This document shows, piece by piece, positions 61,328 through 64,000 of a DNA stretch of 64,000 nt. The notes beneath the pieces were generated by a model that saw only the letters and a list, made by a program, of their open reading frames with translations, was not told the origin of the DNA and did no database searches. Origin of the DNA: Pseudomonas sp. ATCC PTA-122608. Its GTDB lineage: Bacteria; Pseudomonadota; Gammaproteobacteria; Pseudomonadales; Pseudomonadaceae. Position numbers and translations under genes: made by a program. The stretch is taken from contig NZ_LPNO01000006.1 of NCBI RefSeq assembly GCF_001952855.1, forward strand, positions 250,780 through 314,779. Direction: 5' to 3'. Numbering within the stretch: position 1 is the stretch's first letter; every line of letters begins with the position of its first letter.

Positions 61328-62743
61328 TCAACTGAGGATCGATTTGGGTTCCAGGAAGGCTTCCAGGCCGAATGTGCCGTACTCGCGGCCAATGCCCGAT
61401 TGTTTGAAGCCGCCAAACGGTGCGAGTGGCTCATGGGCGAGGGTATTGATCAGGACCCGCCCTGCGTCGATACGGCTGGCTAGCGTGCGGGCACGCTCGG
61501 GATTTGATGACAGGATGTACGCCTGGAGACCGTAGGGCGTGTCATTGGCGATGGCCAGTGCTTCTTCCTCGGTTGCATAGGTAATGATCGATAGCACCGG
61601 ACCGAAAATCTCCTCGCGGGCGATGGTCATTTGATTGGTCACGCGGCTGAACATGGTGGGTCTTACGAACCAGCCCGCCGTGATGCCTTCTGGCAGACCG
61701 GGGCCTCCCGCTAGCAGGTGAGCGCCCTCCTCGATCCCGATCTGAATGTAGCGTTGCACGCGCTCCCATTGTTTAAGGCTGACCATGGGGCCCACGGCCG
61801 TGGCTGGATCACGAGGATTACCGGCTTGTACTTTGGTCACTTCCTCGATCATCAGCGCTTCGATTTCAACCAGGCGACTTTCAGGTACCAGGATTCGGGT
61901 GCCGGCGATGCAGGCCTGGCCGCTGTTCATGAAGCCTGCCTGGAGAGCCATGGGCACGGCCACCTTGAGGTCCGCATCATCGAGAACCAACACCGGTGAT
62001 TTGCCGCCCAGCTCCAGGGTGATGCGTTTCAGTGTCTCGGCTCCGGTACGCAGGATTGTTTTGCCGACAGCGGTCGAGCCGGTGAAGGACACTTTTGCGA
62101 TGTCACGATGGGAGCTCAACACGGCGCCTACGGTTTCGCCACGACCGGTGACGATGTTGAACACACCAGGCGGTAAGCCCGCTTCATGGAGTGCGCGGGT
62201 GACTATGGAGGTCTGGATTGCGCTCATTTCGCTGGGTTTGATCACCGCGGTACAGCCGGCGGCCAGCGCAGCAGCGAGCTTGCCGCAGATAAAACCGGCG
62301 TTGCTGTTCCAGGGGGTGATCAAACCGGCCACACCCAAGGGCTGCATGACCACCTCGGCAATACCGATGCGTCGGGAGAAGTTGTAGTTCTCGAGTACCG
62401 AGGCAGCATCCTGCAGGACGCTGGCCGCGTGCTTGGCCATCCATCGCGCACGTGAAACCGGGGCACCATACTCCTCGATAATCGCTTCGGTGAGTTCGTC
62501 CTCAATGGATTCAACGGCAGCATGCATGCGTTTTAGATAGCCGATGCGTACCTCTTTCGAGCTGTGGGAAAACTCGATAAACGCTTGCTTAGCGGCGGCG
62601 ATGGCATCCAGGGCGTCCTGTTCATTTGCCAACCGAACCTGGCCGATACTCTGGCCCGTGGCGGGATTGAACAGGTCAAAAAGCTCTTCGCCATGGGGAG
62701 TTACAAAAGCGCCGTTGATGTAAATCTGGTTGATGCGTTGCAT
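61328..62743 (-). CDS. NAD(P)-dependent aldehyde dehydrogenase
   Basis: The 471-residue enzyme has ITPWNSNAG, FTGSTAVGKTI (cofactor), TLELGGKSPVLVL (glutamate) and NSGQACIAGTRILVP (catalytic Cys). Sequence differs clearly from the other ALDH in this window. The ATG at 62743 with GGAGG is preferred to a longer frame starting at 62854. It is divergent from a LysR gene that probably controls it. The aldehyde is unknown. The 196 bases downstream hold no gene. Confidence 0.92.
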   Translation of the reverse strand: MQRINQIYINGAFVTPHGEELFDLFNPATGQSIGQVRLANEQDALDAIAAAKQAFIEFSHSSKEVRIGYLKRMHAAVESIEDELTEAIIEEYGAPVSRARWMAKHAASVLQDAASVLENYNFSRRIGIAEVVMQPLGVAGLITPWNSNAGFICGKLAAALAAGCTAVIKPSEMSAIQTSIVTRALHEAGLPPGVFNIVTGRGETVGAVLSSHRDIAKVSFTGSTAVGKTILRTGAETLKRITLELGGKSPVLVLDDADLKVAVPMALQAGFMNSGQACIAGTRILVPESRLVEIEALMIEEVTKVQAGNPRDPATAVGPMVSLKQWERVQRYIQIGIEEGAHLLAGGPGLPEGITAGWFVRPTMFSRVTNQMTIAREEIFGPVLSIITYATEEEALAIANDTPYGLQAYILSSNPERARTLASRIDAGRVLINTLAHEPLAPFGGFKQSGIGREYGTFGLEAFLEPKSILS

Positions 62744-62844
62744 AGGTCCTCCGGGACGCTGAGCTAGTGCGTCATACCGTAATTCACTATGATTGAGTTG
62801 ATAAGCCGTACAAATTGGCATGAGTTGATGAGTGATCCAGGACA

Positions 62845-63735
62845 ATGAACACATCCGGACTGAATGAACTGGAAGCCGTATTGGCAGTGGCGCGGCATCG
62901 AAGTTTTCGTGCGGCGGCGACTGAGTTGAATGTGTCGACGTCGGCGCTGAGTCACTCTATTGCAGGGCTTGAAGCGCGGATGGGGGTGAGGCTGTTCAAT
63001 CGCACAACGCGCAGCGTGTCGTTATCTGAAGTGGGCGCAGAGTTTGTCGAGACAATTACGCCGGCACTGTTGAGCATCCGCACAGCCTTGGAACAGGCGG
63101 GAAATCGCAGCGCAGAACCCAGCGGTACCTTGCGCCTGAATACCTCGGCGGGTGCCGCAAAGCAGGTGATGCCGCTGCTGCTGGAATATCTGCGGCGTTA
63201 TCCGCAGATGAAACTGGATATCGTCACTGAAGGGCGTCTGGTGGATATCGTTGCGCAGGGGTTTGATGCAGGGATTCGTCTGGGCGACACGGTTCCTCAA
63301 GACATGATCGCGGTCGATATCAGCCCGGCCCAGCGTTTTGCGGTATTGGGCAGCCCGGAGTATTTTGCCAATCACCCAGTCCCCGTCAGCCCCATAGATC
63401 TGCGGGCCCATCAGTGTATTCGCAGCCGAATGCCTAGCGGTGCGATCTACCACTGGGAGTTTGAGCGTCATGGCGAAGCAATTGCCGTAGAGGTGCAGGG
63501 GGTTTTGACCCTGGACAATCCGACATTGATGCTTGAGGCAGCCAGGGCGGGGCTGGGCTTGACCTATCTTACGGAATGGAATGCAGCTGATGATTTGGCG
63601 AAAGGGGCGTTAGTGCGCGTACTGGAGGAATGGACACCGTCTTTTGACTGTTTGCGTCTCTATTATCCAGGTAGGCGTCATGTGCCGGCCGGATTGAGGG
63701 CACTGATTGACTTGATCAGGGAGAAAGGATTTTAA
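62845..63735 (+). CDS. LysR-family transcriptional regulator
   Basis: The 296-residue protein has a LysR winged helix at residues 5-64 (ELEAVLAVARHRSFRAAATELNVSTSALSHSIAGLEARMG) and an effector-binding domain of the DsdC/CrgA-like group. It is divergent from the aldehyde dehydrogenase with about 100 bases between, the typical layout for a LysR activator of its neighbour. Confidence 0.9.
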   Translation: MNTSGLNELEAVLAVARHRSFRAAATELNVSTSALSHSIAGLEARMGVRLFNRTTRSVSLSEVGAEFVETITPALLSIRTALEQAGNRSAEPSGTLRLNTSAGAAKQVMPLLLEYLRRYPQMKLDIVTEGRLVDIVAQGFDAGIRLGDTVPQDMIAVDISPAQRFAVLGSPEYFANHPVPVSPIDLRAHQCIRSRMPSGAIYHWEFERHGEAIAVEVQGVLTLDNPTLMLEAARAGLGLTYLTEWNAADDLAKGALVRVLEEWTPSFDCLRLYYPGRRHVPAGLRALIDLIREKGF

Positions 63736-63770
63736 ACGGCATTTCGTTAAGTTTCCGACCGCCCAAAACA

Positions 63771-63802
63771 AAACCCCTGATTGCGTTAGCAATCAGGGGT
63801 TT
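63771..63802. terminator. Rho-independent terminator of the rRNA operon and LysR gene
   Basis: AACCCCTGATTG and its inverted copy form a perfect stem of about 13 bp with a 6-base loop. On the minus strand it is followed by TTTTGTTTT, so it ends the rRNA transcript after 5S. On the plus strand it can also stop the LysR transcript. Confidence 0.9.
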
Positions 63803-63812
63803 CGGAATTTAA

Positions 63813-63929
63813 TCTTGACGATGACCTACTCTCACATGGGGAAACCCCACACTACCATCGGCGATGCATCGTTTCACTGCTGAGTTCGGGATGGGATCAG
63901 GTGGTTCCAATGCTCTATGGTCGTCAAGA
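63813..63929 (-). rRNA. rrf: 5S ribosomal RNA
   Basis: The minus strand reads CTTGACGACCATAGAGCATT at the 5' end, then GAACCACCTGATCCCATCCC and CGATGGTAGTGTGGGG, ending GTAGGTCATCGTCAAG. This is Pseudomonas 5S rRNA with complementary ends and about 116 nucleotides. The sequence from 63930 to the window edge is the spacer to 23S, which lies outside. Confidence 0.97.
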
Positions 63930-64000
63930 AATTCGGGTACTGAGTCGTGACCAGTTGGTCTCGCTTCAGCAAATTGGGTATGTGATAGCTTTCGGTGTTT

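Noticed and set aside
1..64000. CRISPR array, prophage, insertion sequence or integron
   Set aside because: No regularly spaced repeats, transposase, integrase or phage structural genes are visible; the repeats present are REP doublets and one inverted element.

Overview
The window is a chromosomal stretch of a Pseudomonas, most likely of the P. fluorescens group. The evidence is high GC, several Pseudomonas-type REP doublets, a DUF3077/DUF6124-type small protein, a complete psl-type exopolysaccharide operon, a bacteriophytochrome/heme oxygenase pair and the 5S rRNA sequence at the right edge. No phage, insertion sequence, plasmid function or CRISPR array is visible.

Layout. 0-1.2 kb: SyrP-like Fe(II)/2-oxoglutarate dioxygenase. 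1.3-1.9 kb: hicAB toxin-antitoxin pair. 1.9-3.8 kb: MFS exporter and divergent TetR repressor sharing a double palindromic operator. 3.9-4.7 kb: non-coding giant inverted repeat with a REP doublet at its centre. 4.8-8.9 kb: tripartite drug pump operon (outer-membrane lipoprotein, EmrA-like and EmrB-like). 9.0-10.6 kb: operon for two secreted proteins (HAF-repeat protein and a small cysteine protein). 10.8-16.4 kb: AraC regulator, SDR plus GH15 hydrolase, isochorismatase-like enzyme, a VOC gene remnant beside a REP and an alpha/beta hydrolase. 16.3-19.1 kb: bphO-bphP red-light sensor. 19.2-23.4 kb: GlxA-type regulator divergent from an isonitrile hydratase, ABM protein, LysE exporter divergent from a MocR regulator. 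23.4-24.0 kb: small protein with an elaborate structured leader. 24.5-39.9 kb: twelve-gene psl operon (pslA-pslL). 39.9-43.9 kb: Fur-controlled fecI-fecR-receptor module. 44-48.7 kb: housekeeping and small genes including DNA polymerase II. 48.9-51.1 kb: second Fur-controlled siderophore receptor. 51.2-56.6 kb: LysR and a four-gene catabolic operon. 56.6-57.9 kb: protealysin-like protease with its emfourin-type inhibitor. 58-61.1 kb: periplasmic repeat protein, SRPBCC protein, PBP2 paralogue. 61.3-63.7 kb: aldehyde dehydrogenase divergent from a LysR regulator. 63.8-64 kb: rRNA operon end (5S, minus strand).

How the genes work together. The psl genes form a self-contained polysaccharide factory: PslA primes the lipid carrier, PslB makes GDP-mannose, PslC/F/H/I are glycosyltransferases, PslK and PslJ resemble flippase and polymerase/ligase, PslE and PslD resemble the export complex, PslG is a periplasmic hydrolase and PslL an acyltransferase. 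Most junctions overlap by a few bases, so translation is probably coupled. Two iron-uptake receptors flank the operon on its right, each with a near-consensus Fur box.

The least explained signals are the leader at 23403-23705 (competing helices, one of which occludes the ribosome binding site), the 843-bp nested palindrome, the secreted-protein pair at 9-10.6 kb, and the catabolic operon at 52-56.6 kb, whose cyclase-family hydrolase lacks the usual metal-binding histidines.
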